Shown here in pieces: positions 25,161 to 34,779 of a DNA stretch of 60,000 bases; within the stretch, counting starts at the first letter, position 1; every line of letters begins with the position of its first letter. Source of the DNA: Hydractinia symbiolongicarpus. Its lineage: Eukaryota; Cnidaria; Hydrozoa; Anthoathecata; Hydractiniidae. The stretch covers positions 24,952,328-25,012,327 of the forward strand of contig NC_079876.1 in assembly GCF_029227915.1 (NCBI RefSeq), given 5' to 3'. The notes beneath the pieces were generated by a model. That model did no database searches. It had not been told where the DNA came from and was given only the letters and a program-made list of their open reading frames with translations. The translations under genes were made by a program, and so were the position numbers.

Positions 25161-28100
25161 TTATCTCAGCTCTTCTAAAAAGAAAACATATGACTCGTGA
25201 CTGTTAATAAGGCGGTCATCACAGAAAATTACTGCTCTATCATTGCAATGTATCCACCTGTGTACCATTTGGTCGAAGGCTATGGTTGTGTAGTGACAAT
25301 TATTTAAGTTGCCGCAATGGTTGATAATAGGCCTTAATTGAAATATTTTACGAAATTTCACTTTTCCATCTACGGTTAAAGGTATGGAAAGGGTACCAGG
25401 GTAAGCAGTAATACGAGAGGCAATTTTTGACACAAGTCCGTTGGCACTGGCAAAACGTTTTAGCTGTAAAATGAGATGGGAACCGCACGACACTACCTCT
25501 TTTTCAACTAGAGCAGTTTCATGAGCGTTGCAAACATGGCAGAAGTAGGCATTGGTGTCTGACAACTCCTCGCTTTCGAAGAAATTATTTAAGGAAGATT
25601 TAACGTAGGGTGCAGAGAAAGTTGGATGCATGGTCTATAACTTCTGAGGAGCTGGTAATATGACATGAATTGCAAGTGGTTGATGTGTTGATGCCAATAC
25701 TAAAAAGACTTCCAAGAAACGGAAAGTCTAATGACAGACCAGGTAGGAGATATTCAAGAACCTCAGGGACGTCGTGCTGAGCAAAGATATTAAATGCACT
25801 TCCCTTCGCAGCTGAGATATGATGTTGCATAGCACGCAAAAAATGGGAGGGATCAACTGGACATCTAGAAACAGCCAAACTTTGAAGAACACCTACAAAT
25901 GCTTCGCCTAAATTTGAGGTTGTTTTGCTGACAGAAATGGCTTCTTTAACTTTTGGAAGGTTATAAAAACCTTGTAAGATTAAGTTGGCATAACATGTGT
26001 TTCCCCAGTTTTTTAGACCGCTATTCCTAAAATCAGGGTTAGATGGCAATGCGACTGTTGTTTTAGAAGACCTTGTAGCAAGTTTTTCGGGTTTTTTGAT
26101 TTTACAAGATTTTGTGTGACTTGCGGAAGATTTCTCAGGGGTTTTTGATTTCTTACATTCCATATTTGTAACAGAAGAAACTTCAGGAATGATTGGGGCC
26201 TTTTCAGGCTCAACCCAAGTGGTAGAATTTTGAGACATCCAGATGTAAAAAGAAGTACTCATGGAGGTAAAAGTTAGGGATTTTAATAGGGAATGTAAAG
26301 GCTTGTTAGGGAAACCAAGGCGACGAAAACAGGTCCTCACTGATTCTGAACAGAAACCCCTTGCACCCACCTCAATGGCAAAGAAATGCACGATCCATCC
26401 ATTATTTTTCATAGCATAACAAAGTGAAGAATATTTGCTAAGCTTTCGTTTGTGCCAATATTCCGTGTTCTCTTCACATGGACAAGTCAGTTCTAACATA
26501 ATTACAGTTTTGGAAGAACTGGATATTAATAACACGTCTGGGCGTAGTTGTGTTATTGCAATGTATGGTGGAACAACTAAAACGGAATCTAAATCTGACA
26601 GTATTTTCCAATCGGAAGCAAGGTGAAGAAAGCCTGGACACTTTGTATGCCTCTTCTTAGATGGTGATTGACAGGCTGGAATGAAATTAATTTTGTTGCA
26701 CTTGGAAACCTTAAGAGGTTCATATGATACCAAAAACTCTTTTAATGCCTTAACCAAAACTATTAAAACCGAGTCATGACGGTATGTGTATCTACCCTGC
26801 GTAAGGGAGGTCCTACAGGCACCCAATATGTGAGAGACATTTGGGATGGTTTCTTGCACAGAATGCAACTTTTGTCTTTCTCAATTCCCCATCTCACAAG
26901 ATTGGTTGGAGAGGGAAGGGTGTCGTAGGTTGCCCCTATACAAAAGGAAGTTAGACATTGTGACAGTGAAAGAATTGTTCTCCAAGATAAATCATTTTTC
27001 ACATAAGAGCACCATTTCGTCCAATTGCCTTGCAAATGCAACTGTACAGGTCTGGCATTGTAAATATCTTCTTCATTTTCTTCAATGACATTGGAAACAA
27101 GCTTTCGGTAAGCACAAGTGCCTTTTGGTGGTATATTTTTGTGGTCTAAGAGCCCTAAGCCAGCTCGGCCAGTCTGATGCAAACCTAAAATCCTTTTGAA
27201 ATTTAGCTGACTATCCGCCGAAAGAACTGCCTCACTAACTTTCCAATTTCCAGCTTTCAAATCTGGTACGCACTTAGACACACAAGGGTCGACAGAATCT
27301 CTTAGTAACAGATGTCCACTGATTTTAGCAGATTTGAGAACAGATGCAAGACTTTTCAGGGGAAGAGGACAAGGCGATGTCGAGGAATATAAGGAAATGT
27401 TGGAAATTGAATGATGTAGTTTTAACCATTTCCTAATGAAAACAGAAAATCTTTGCTCTAGTTTTGTGATAGTAGATAGAGAAACTTCATAAATTAATAA
27501 TGGCCAGCGGATTCTGGGAATTAACAGATGGTGTAAAAACCAAACCTTATGGACCCCTTTATGAAAAGACCTGTCTATAGCTATAAGTTTTTCCTCGGCA
27601 TCATTTAGAAATACTTGTATTGCAGCAGAATCAGACAAGGATGAGTTTTTGTTCTGCCTAAAAACCTAATTGGATTAGAATGAATGGATGGAATTTTTTC
27701 TCTGCCAACTGTAAACGGTGAACTTTGGACGACTTTTCCCTTATCAATAACAATGCTGCGTGATTTAGAAGGTCTAAACGACATGCCTACCCAATCAAGA
27801 GCTGTTGTACACCTGTTTAATAAATTTTGAGTACTTGGAATTAACGTGGACATTGAGAATATATCATCCATAAAAGCTTTTATTGGGGGTTGGTCTGGGA
27901 TTTTGTTTTTATTACCTTCTGGTGGTAACACACACATACTCAATAATAACGTTTATAGCTGCAAGAAATAGTATAATGGAAAGTGTACAGCCGATAAATA
28001 TTCCCTTACAGTGTTGATGCCAACTGGATGGAGCAGAAGCCGAAAAAGACTTACTCCACAGGCTGTCGTAGTATAGCTGTATGAGCCCTATCCAGGATTC

Positions 28101-29536
28101 TGGTACACCATAGCGTCTGAGAGCCATAAAAATCAGCTTGTGCGGAACTAAAGGGTACGCATTAGCAATATCAAGCCATATGGCTGAAAGTGAAGAATGT
28201 TGTGCCTTCGCATTCCTAAGTGTGGACCAAACAAGAGACATGTGTTACCAGCAACCCGGAACTTTTTCCATAGAACCATTTTGAATTAATGAAGTTGTTT
28301 TTCTTTATATTATGCGATTCTAACCGCTTGGAAATCAAACTAAAAAAGAGCTTTCCTTCGACATTCACAAGAGCTATGGGGCGAAAATCCTTTATGTTGG
28401 ATGGACAAGGTGTGTTGTTTTTAGGTATGTAAACTTCTGATGCAATTCTCCATTGCACAGGAATAAAAGACTTCTTTAGACAAGCTTGAAAAATGTTAAA
28501 CACAAACGATGCAATATAAGGACAATTCTTATATACTGTGTAAGAAATTTGGTTCAGCTCAGGAGAAGAAGCATTTCTACAAGAATGTAGGACAGCTTGG
28601 AAATCCTTGAACTTTACCTTGGAAGAATCGAAAGGTGAGACTAGATTTGGTGGTGAAGGCAATCCCGGTCGATCTGAAAGAGGTATATGGCGTGAAGGAT
28701 CGTTCAAGCTTGAATGTTTGTGTGAATCCATTTCGTCCTTGGCAACTTAAAGTTTTATTGAACCTTTAGGATCTAAAATATTTTTTCCAGCCTGATAAGG
28801 ATTCTTAGAGAAAGCCCGGCGTGCATTCGAGATTTTCCAACGTCTTTTCCTATTCCGCTCACCTCTCCGAAGTAACCTTAACTTGGCCATTATATCATCT
28901 AAAAGGTTTTGCATGTTGCTTTTCTCAACTGGGTCAGATGTGTTCTTAAGAGTTCGGAGTAGATTGTTCTTCTCGTTCACCAAACTGATGCTGCGTAAAG
29001 CTCTCCTCTTCAAACCTGATAGGTTGTGCTGGGGAAGTGACATTACACCAAACAGGTGAGACGCATGGTAGTAAATTGTTGATTCCAACAGCTCCACTTT
29101 TTTTGACAATGGGTAAGAACCTAGAAGATTGTGGAAAACTGCGTCATCAAGGGAATTCCACAATTTTGTGTCAATTGACTTCGGCCAAGCAATAGGTTGT
29201 TTCCATTTCATAGTGCTAAGATGGTCAGGTTCTGTTGATTGCTGAGAAAGAACACTGTGGGAGTTATCCGGGTTAGCTTTCAGCAGCCGAGACTTTTCAG
29301 TGGAATCAACAGCTAGCACATCTTGCAAAACAACTTTACACGGTTTTAATGTCCAATGCTTAGTGGAAGGGAGTAACGAAGAATCACAGGTAGCAGGAAG
29401 GACAGAGGAGTTAGTAATAACGAAATCGATATCCGGAGGGGCAGTCCTAATACGGTCAGGGTCTATATCGTTGGGGGTATCATTGTTTAAAAAATTTAAC
29501 TTTGTTGTAGACCATAAAAAATCCCACGGGTCGGCC
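25161..29536 (-). pseudogene. LINE ORF of copy B: RT - CCHC - RLE - ubiquitin-specific protease
   Basis: Domains in order: pre-RT helical region (29328-28747); RT with WRIASEVYIPK, DFRPIALVNVEGK, IWLDIANAYPLVPHKLI, GCTLSIILF and catalytic AFMDDI (Asp codons at 27868-27863); thumb (NWTKW near 27020); CCHC knuckle C-x2-C...SHILGAC at 26880-26810; RLE with RPD, 14 residues, then ELTCPCEE, KLSKY and EVGARG (26550-26340); a basic Lys/Ser linker; then USP with Cys box GLKNWGNTCYANLILQG (Cys 25995-25993), QHDVPEVL, CNSC, YFCHVC, HLILQLKRF and His box CHYTTIAFDQMVHRW (His at 25295-25293). Breaks: an in-frame TAA at 28747 and frameshifts near 28245, 27925, 27650, 26850 and 25630. RLE nicks target DNA and RT copies the RNA (known); the USP would cleave ubiquitin conjugates if active (inferred). 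Confidence 0.85.
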
Positions 29537-29589
29537 TAAGCTTGGTGGGAGAGACAGATAACAATTGGGTTGGGGCTGCCAACTTTTAC

Positions 29590-30125
29590 GCGGGCTCAGC
29601 ACGCATTACAATGTCTGGCCTGAGGGATGTCATTGCAATATGGCCAGGAAACACAAATCCTTAATTCAGATCTGCTAAAATCAGGCAGTCACTAGCACGG
29701 TGGAATAGACCAGTTGGTTTGGATCATTTAGCTGATAAATAGCTACCTGCTTTCAGAAATGACACTTTAAGGTGTTTTTTTGTTTCCGGAACAACTTCAG
29801 ATGAAAAACGGTCTAGAGTTAACAGGAGCCTGCGAAGCACAGCATCGTGTCGGAAAGTGAACCATCCTTGTGATAAAGGAACCTGGCAAGCGCCTAAAAC
29901 ATGCGCAGTTGTACATACTTGTTTGGAACGTAAGACAAAAGCAGATTCAGTACAAACGTTCCAGCGCTTTAGATTGCTAGATGAGGAAAGAACATCGTAA
30001 GTAGAAGAAAGGTAGAAAGAAAACAAGTGTGGGGACATGGCAAGAATGGACTTCTAAGATAGATCGTTTTTTATGTAATTTTCCCATCTTGTCCACTGAT
30101 GCTAGTGATAAATAGTATTATGGAA
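29590..30125 (-). pseudogene. USP-LINE copy A, 5' part: thumb, CCHC and start of RLE
   Basis: Reads HQWTRWENYIKNDLS then TAG in place of Trp, then a Cys-poor version of the knuckle ending TTAHVLGACQVPLSQGWFTFRHDAVL, a linker, a stop at 29724, and RASDCLILADLN...LRPDIVM, where it stops near 29600. The next residues of that endonuclease (SKRIIIIELTCP) are found at 24485, on the other side of copy B. At its 5' side it abuts copy F near 30125-30200, where it is probably a 5'-truncated insertion. Confidence 0.75.
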
Positions 30126-30199
30126 AACGAAATGGTCAATGTAAGTATTTTCATAGTTTGCTCTTTACCTTTTTAGTACTAAAATTGAATTTCTTTGAT

Positions 30200-31549
30200 G
30201 CACAATTTTGCACTCATATAAGGCTTTCCATACAAGCCGAGCAAATCTGGACATTTAAAGGGTTTTCGCTTTCGGAAGAACAATTGACCCAACGGGTGTC
30301 TTTGACAAAAGTGTTTTGGGCAGCAGAAAATCTAAGGAGCTGCACAATCAGCACTGACCCGCAGTGACTGATAGATGTTTCTTTTGTGCTTACCCGATGT
30401 GTATTACAATGTGGCCAAAGCCATTTATTTTCCCCTGATAGTGACTCGAGTTTAAGAAATTGGGCGAGTCCCTGTGAAATGGATAAAGAAGTGGGAAGAG
30501 TTAAAATGTTTGATGTATCCTCTCTTGAAGAGGAACAAAAACAGGTATCACACGTTACGGTTGAAGTGGTAGTCACCCTAGACATATAGTCAGCGCGTGA
30601 GGAAGAGCCTTTTAATTCATCCAAAACTGTATGGAGAAATTCAGGAACATCTTGCTGCATGTTGTAGTTAAAAGCAGTGTCTCGTTCTGATATTTTCCTT
30701 TTTAAAGCCCAAAGAAAATTTGATGGGTCGATGTCGGATGAAGAACGTTAAAGCATAGACATATTAAGTACGATAGCCTTTGAAATTAGAGAGATGCAAG
30801 AAGACTCAGACGGCCATTGGGAGCACAACAACGGACACACACTCAAAGCTTGCAAGATCGCATTTGCATAGCAAGTATTGTCTTTGTTAATAAAGCCTGG
30901 TCTTCTCGCAGATCCATGATTTAAAGAATTTCGGTACGGTTTGGTGGAATGTGAAATTCGGTTGTCAATGTTGTTTGAGTGATGGTTATTGATTTTGCAA
31001 GGTCGTTTTTTGTCGGTGCTTTTAGAATGTTCACGGTCGCTTTTACGGGGGTGGTATCGTTGGACCATTCTGTAGTGTTCCTTGCTAACCAAATACAGAA
31101 ACAAATTCCATGGCGAAGACCAACCGTTTGTTGCAATGACATTCACTAAGAATGAATATTTTGTTGTTTTGGTGGAATGCCAACTGTCCATATTTTCCTC
31201 GCATGGACATGTTAGTTCTATAAGTATTACTCTTTTTTGGCAGCTGGAAAATATAATTACATCTGGTCTTGATGAGGTTGTTTGATGAGGTTGTCTAGGT
31301 CGGATTCGACTTTCCAATCAGAGGCAAGATGTAAAATGCCTGTTGGTAAACTTTTCCTTTTAGCAGGTGCCTGGCCAGATTTTACAAAGATCTGTTTGGT
31401 GATGCGCTTTGGTGCGGTTGCTGGAATATCTGAAATGAAGGCATTTATTGACTCCACCAGAGTTTTTAACACAGTATCATGTCGGAAGGTAAACCTTCCT
31501 TGTGTCAAAGATATTTTACATGCGCCTAGAACATGGGATGGTGACATTT
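30200..31549 (-). pseudogene. USP-LINE copy F: CCHC, RLE and USP
   Basis: Reads PSHVLGACKISLTQGRFTFR, HLASDWKVESDLD, SRPDVIIFSS...ILIELTCPCEEN, TTKYSFLV, then after a shift a linker and the USP Cys box INKDNTCYANAILQALSV (Cys codon 30873-30871), QQDVPEFLHTVLDEL, CDTC, PHCNTH and VLIVQLLRF. The His box is absent: the match ends near 30210 where copy A begins. Frameshifts near 31300, 31130 and 30700. It is divergent from copies A and B, yet keeps the protease motifs in the same order. Confidence 0.78.
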
Positions 31550-32575
31550 TTTATGAGGTTCAGAAGGAAGCTCAAAAATGAACTTCTTCAAAGTTTCTAC
31601 CAAATGGGTAAGTACATAATCGTGTGTAAAGGTATATCTTCCCTGGGAAAGAGCAGTTTTACAAGCACCAAGTATGTGCGCAGAAGTCCAAATTTTGCAA
31701 CATAGGAAACAAGATGGCTCTGTATTTATTTTCCACCTCCTCAAGTTACTTGGTGAGGGCAGAACATCGTAAGTGGATTGCAGGCAGAAAGATAAGAGAT
31801 TAGGAGGAGTTGCTAGGATGTTCTTCCATGAAAGATCAAACTTTACGTAGTTCTCCCATCTTGTCCATTGGCCATGCACCTGAACTGATGTTTTTGCGAT
31901 TAATGGAAGAAAATTTTGAACATTGCAGCAAGGCACAATGAAATACTCAACCTGTTAAGTTTTAGGGTTAAATCATAGAGGTTTTGTTCCTCCAAAGTTA
32001 CTGCCAAAAAGACAGTTAAACTTCCTTTTCGCAGGATACACAATATCAGTGAAAAAAAAAAAAACACACACACACAAAAAAAAAACAGTGGGGTCGTCAC
32101 ACCCAAAGACAAGACTTGTAGAAACCTGTAAAAAGGGAACTACCTACCCCCTTGCTATGCGACGTTTTTATTTCTAAATTTTTTCTTTTTTTTAATTTTT
32201 CTATTTTTATTTTATTTTCTATTATTTTAAACTGCCTGGAAGAAAAAGAAGTAGGATAGTTTGCCGTTAAGTTCCTTCCGAACGTCACATTGTGTCACAG
32301 CTCTGTCATTGCAGTGAAGCCACTGGTCTGTCTTTAGGTTCTGTACTTGTCAGTGGTTTTTGGTGGTATTACTTCCACTTTACAATTGCCAAGACAGGTT
32401 CGTCCACGCTGTACAGGACCCCTTATGGTTTTGTACTTTAATTCACCCTCAGCTATGTCAACTGCATCGAACACCGTCCAAGAACCTGCCTTTGAAGATG
32501 GATTGAGTGTTGACAGAATTGGGTCTTTGGAGTGTCGCAAAAGTAGGTGATCACTAATCTTTGCGGATTTTAAAA
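31550..32575 (-). pseudogene. USP-LINE copy C: RT thumb and CCHC, interrupted by copy E
   Basis: The first part (32575-32346) reads SKAGSWTVFDAVDIAEGE and RGRTCLGNCKVEVIPPKTTD, matching the thumb of copy B. The second part (31936-31550) resumes with QVHGQWTRWENYVKFDLSW, STYDVLPSPSNLRRW and a full CCHC knuckle (CFLCC...SAHILGACKTALSQGRYTF). Between the two lies copy E. At 31550 it is joined to copy F, which repeats the knuckle. Its 5' limit at about 32575 abuts unrelated hairpin DNA. Confidence 0.7.
31937..32345 (-). mobile_element. USP-LINE copy E: USP C-terminus plus 3' UTR, inserted in copy C
   Basis: Starts near 32345 with DQWLHCNDRAVTQCDVRKEL, the end of the USP fold (compare HRWIHCNDRAVIFCDDR in copy B), then stop and 3' UTR with one hairpin repeat and a (CA)n-rich tract near 32060-32080. 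It splits the thumb of copy C. This is a second case of a family member inserting into another. Confidence 0.7.
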
Positions 32576-33495
32576 TGGACTAGTCGTTGCCCGTGGAAAA
32601 ATCCACGGGTTCGCCCGTCCATTACATTTATCCGTCGCCACAGTGGACAAAAATATATCACATGTGATATTCGTGTTTCCGCAACATCATTTCCTAACTC
32701 AGCTGGGGGTCCGCGCAGAGACAGACAGTCGACGGCTATTATCATACGGAGGAAGTTACTATTCCGCAGCAATATAAATAGAACATTATGTAATGAAGGG
32801 TTGCATTGATTGGTTGATGCTAGCACCATAAATGGCACCTTGGCTGCGGTAATGATGGAGACCCGAACGCGTACAGTCGGGCAACAACAGACGTTCTTGT
32901 TTTTTAAAAGGTAGCTTTTTGCTATTGATGATCTTTAATTAATTTTTTTTAGTCTAGCTAGCTGAATTAGACACTATTAGGGTTGAAAAACAGGTTGGCC
33001 CTGATTGACAAAAGCTAGCTAGCTAACTGACAACCCGAGGGCTCTTTACGCGCATGTGCGGATATCCCGTTTGGTAAATTTTTAAAAACATAAGCGGGGA
33101 CATATTTTAATTCTGCTAGCAGCTTTTGACCAACTGTTTACACTGTTTATAGTAAGTTATTGAAGTTATTTCTTATATTAAACGTCTAACAAACTTTGTT
33201 GTAAGCTAACACATATTTCTCTATGGTTTATAGTAGTTTGACTTTACAGCGAGCAACAGAAAGCTTTGCTACCAAGCTAGCTAGAGCTGGCTCATCTAAT
33301 GAGCTGTATTGAAAATACACATATTTCTTCATGGTCTAAAGTATTTTGTCTTTATAGCTAGCTAGCTAGCTAGCTAGCTGAGAGATAATGCAGTCTCATT
33401 TGTCAGTGTCATTATTGACAGCGGGCTTTAACGTTAAGTAGTAGTAGTGTATATATATATATATAAGAGAAAAATTGCACTGGAAATGTTATTTC
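32576..33495. other. Non-coding DNA with a perfect 8-bp hairpin and AGCT microsatellite
   Basis: CCCGTGGA and TCCACGGG (32590-32609) form a perfect hairpin directly beside the end of copy C, with CGTTG and TTCG flanks, resembling a transposon terminus; no partner end was found. (AGCT)n lies at about 33357-33382 and (TA)n at 33450-33464. No gene is seen. Confidence 0.45.
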
Positions 33496-33916
33496 TCTCA
33501 CAGTCAGGGAAATCCTCTTAATTAAGCTGTACAGCTTAATTTGGATGTCAGCTTAATTAGGATGTATCATACAGTCTAATTAGGCGTTCTACAGCTTAAT
33601 TAAGATGTACAAAACTTTGATCGTCGAAAACACACATTTAACTGAATTTTAGCATCTATCTAACTCAATAAATCCAATATTTACGTGCATATAAACATCT
33701 CCAATACATTAGTTTTTTCGTAGCACCCCGGAAATCCGCTAAATTTGAAGTTTTAAAAATGTCCGCTTAAATAGGCTGTATCACGTGACGTGCATCCTAA
33801 CTAGGATGCAGTACAGCTTAAATAGACTATCGCTACGATGAACCATTGTTTCAATTTACACCGGACTTGGGAAAAAATACTACAGAAGAACTAAACATAA
33901 ACACTGAAGAAGAAAA

Positions 33917-34655
33917 ATGGAGGCTGTATATGTGACTGACAGCACAATTAGAGGATATCATAGTTTTAATGTGAATCCGCATCCTAACATCAAAATGTTT
34001 GTGGAAAAAGAAAATGGAAATTTATACGACGAAAATGCTATGCAAGTGATAATGCCAGCCTTGGATGATATTCCTTATCACTTACACACAGATGTTACAA
34101 GATTTGCAAAAAAGAGAATGAAACAAACCAGCTAGTGAAAGATGTGGCTGGTAAAATAGTGGGACGTGTCCCAGCAAACCTATGCCGTGTTTTCAGACAA
34201 CTTCTAGATGAAAGAAACGCACAAAAATTATACTGGTAGGATACTAGTAGTATTTGTAATAATTATCATACCTTCAAGAAAAAATTTTTATACCGTGAAA
34301 CAATGATATCACGTGTATTAAAACTTGCGTATTTGTTGCGCTCGAAATTGAAAATGAGTAAAAAGTTTACCATTTAGTTTATGCAGGTCCAATGTGTATT
34401 TGATATTTTGGATTTTTCAGCACTTCTACGGCTCCTGCAAGACAAAGAAAAAAACCTGCCGCCCACGAAGGGTATAGATACAATCGTTATGGCATGGACA
34501 AGAGGGGTGGCGGAGCAGTTATTCCTTGCCAATATGAAATTGTTACAAACAAGCCTGTGGTCGTGTTTAATATATTGCAAGGCTTTCTCAAGACGCAGGA
34601 GGGAACAGAAAAATGTGAATATCGCAGCAATACACCCGAAAGCTGTGCTGTTTAG
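33917..34655 (+). pseudogene. HIRAN-like domain gene of the 33.5 kb transposon (2 exons, one frameshift)
   Basis: Exon 1 33917-34235 (donor G|GTAGGA) and exon 2 34421-34655 (acceptor TTTTTCAG), phase 2 junction. It reads GYHSFN, MFVEKENGNLYDENAMQVIM, and after a one-base shift in an A-run near 34110 VAGKIVGRVPANLCRVF, then in exon 2 GGGAVIPCQYEIVTNKPVVV. The N-terminal part fits the HIRAN pattern (GYH..., E..N.YD..A..V, ...GrvP). Family knowledge: HIRAN domains recognise DNA ends or 3' termini (as in HLTF). A transposon-encoded copy could bind its own ends (inference). If one A is restored the frame is continuous, so it may be a sequencing error. Confidence 0.55.
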
Positions 34656-34779
34656 AGCGTTGTACTCAGTTGCTTTTATTTTTTGAATATATATTTTCTC
34701 AACAACTTCTGATTATCTTCTTTTTGCGTATTTTCGTCAGAAGTAATTGAATATATTTGCTTTTATTTTATCAGGAAAA

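Larger units (their letters stand above)
24490..29590 (-). mobile_element. USP-LINE copy B: RT, CCHC, RLE, USP and 3' UTR, inserted in copy A
   Basis: This is the longest copy (about 5.1 kb). It lies exactly between two halves of copy A's endonuclease, so it is younger than A. It starts within the ORF (open from about 29536), consistent with 5' truncation, and ends with a 3' UTR of about 660 bases bearing three hairpin repeats. The RT-CCHC-RLE order places it with RLE-type non-LTR retrotransposons (R2/NeSL-like); the C-terminal USP is an addition I do not know from described clades. Confidence 0.85.

Noticed and set aside
32046-32082. A-rich and (CA)n tract as a poly-A tail of copy E
   Set aside because: It lies inside the 3' UTR, upstream of copy E's 3' end in element orientation, so it is not a tail.
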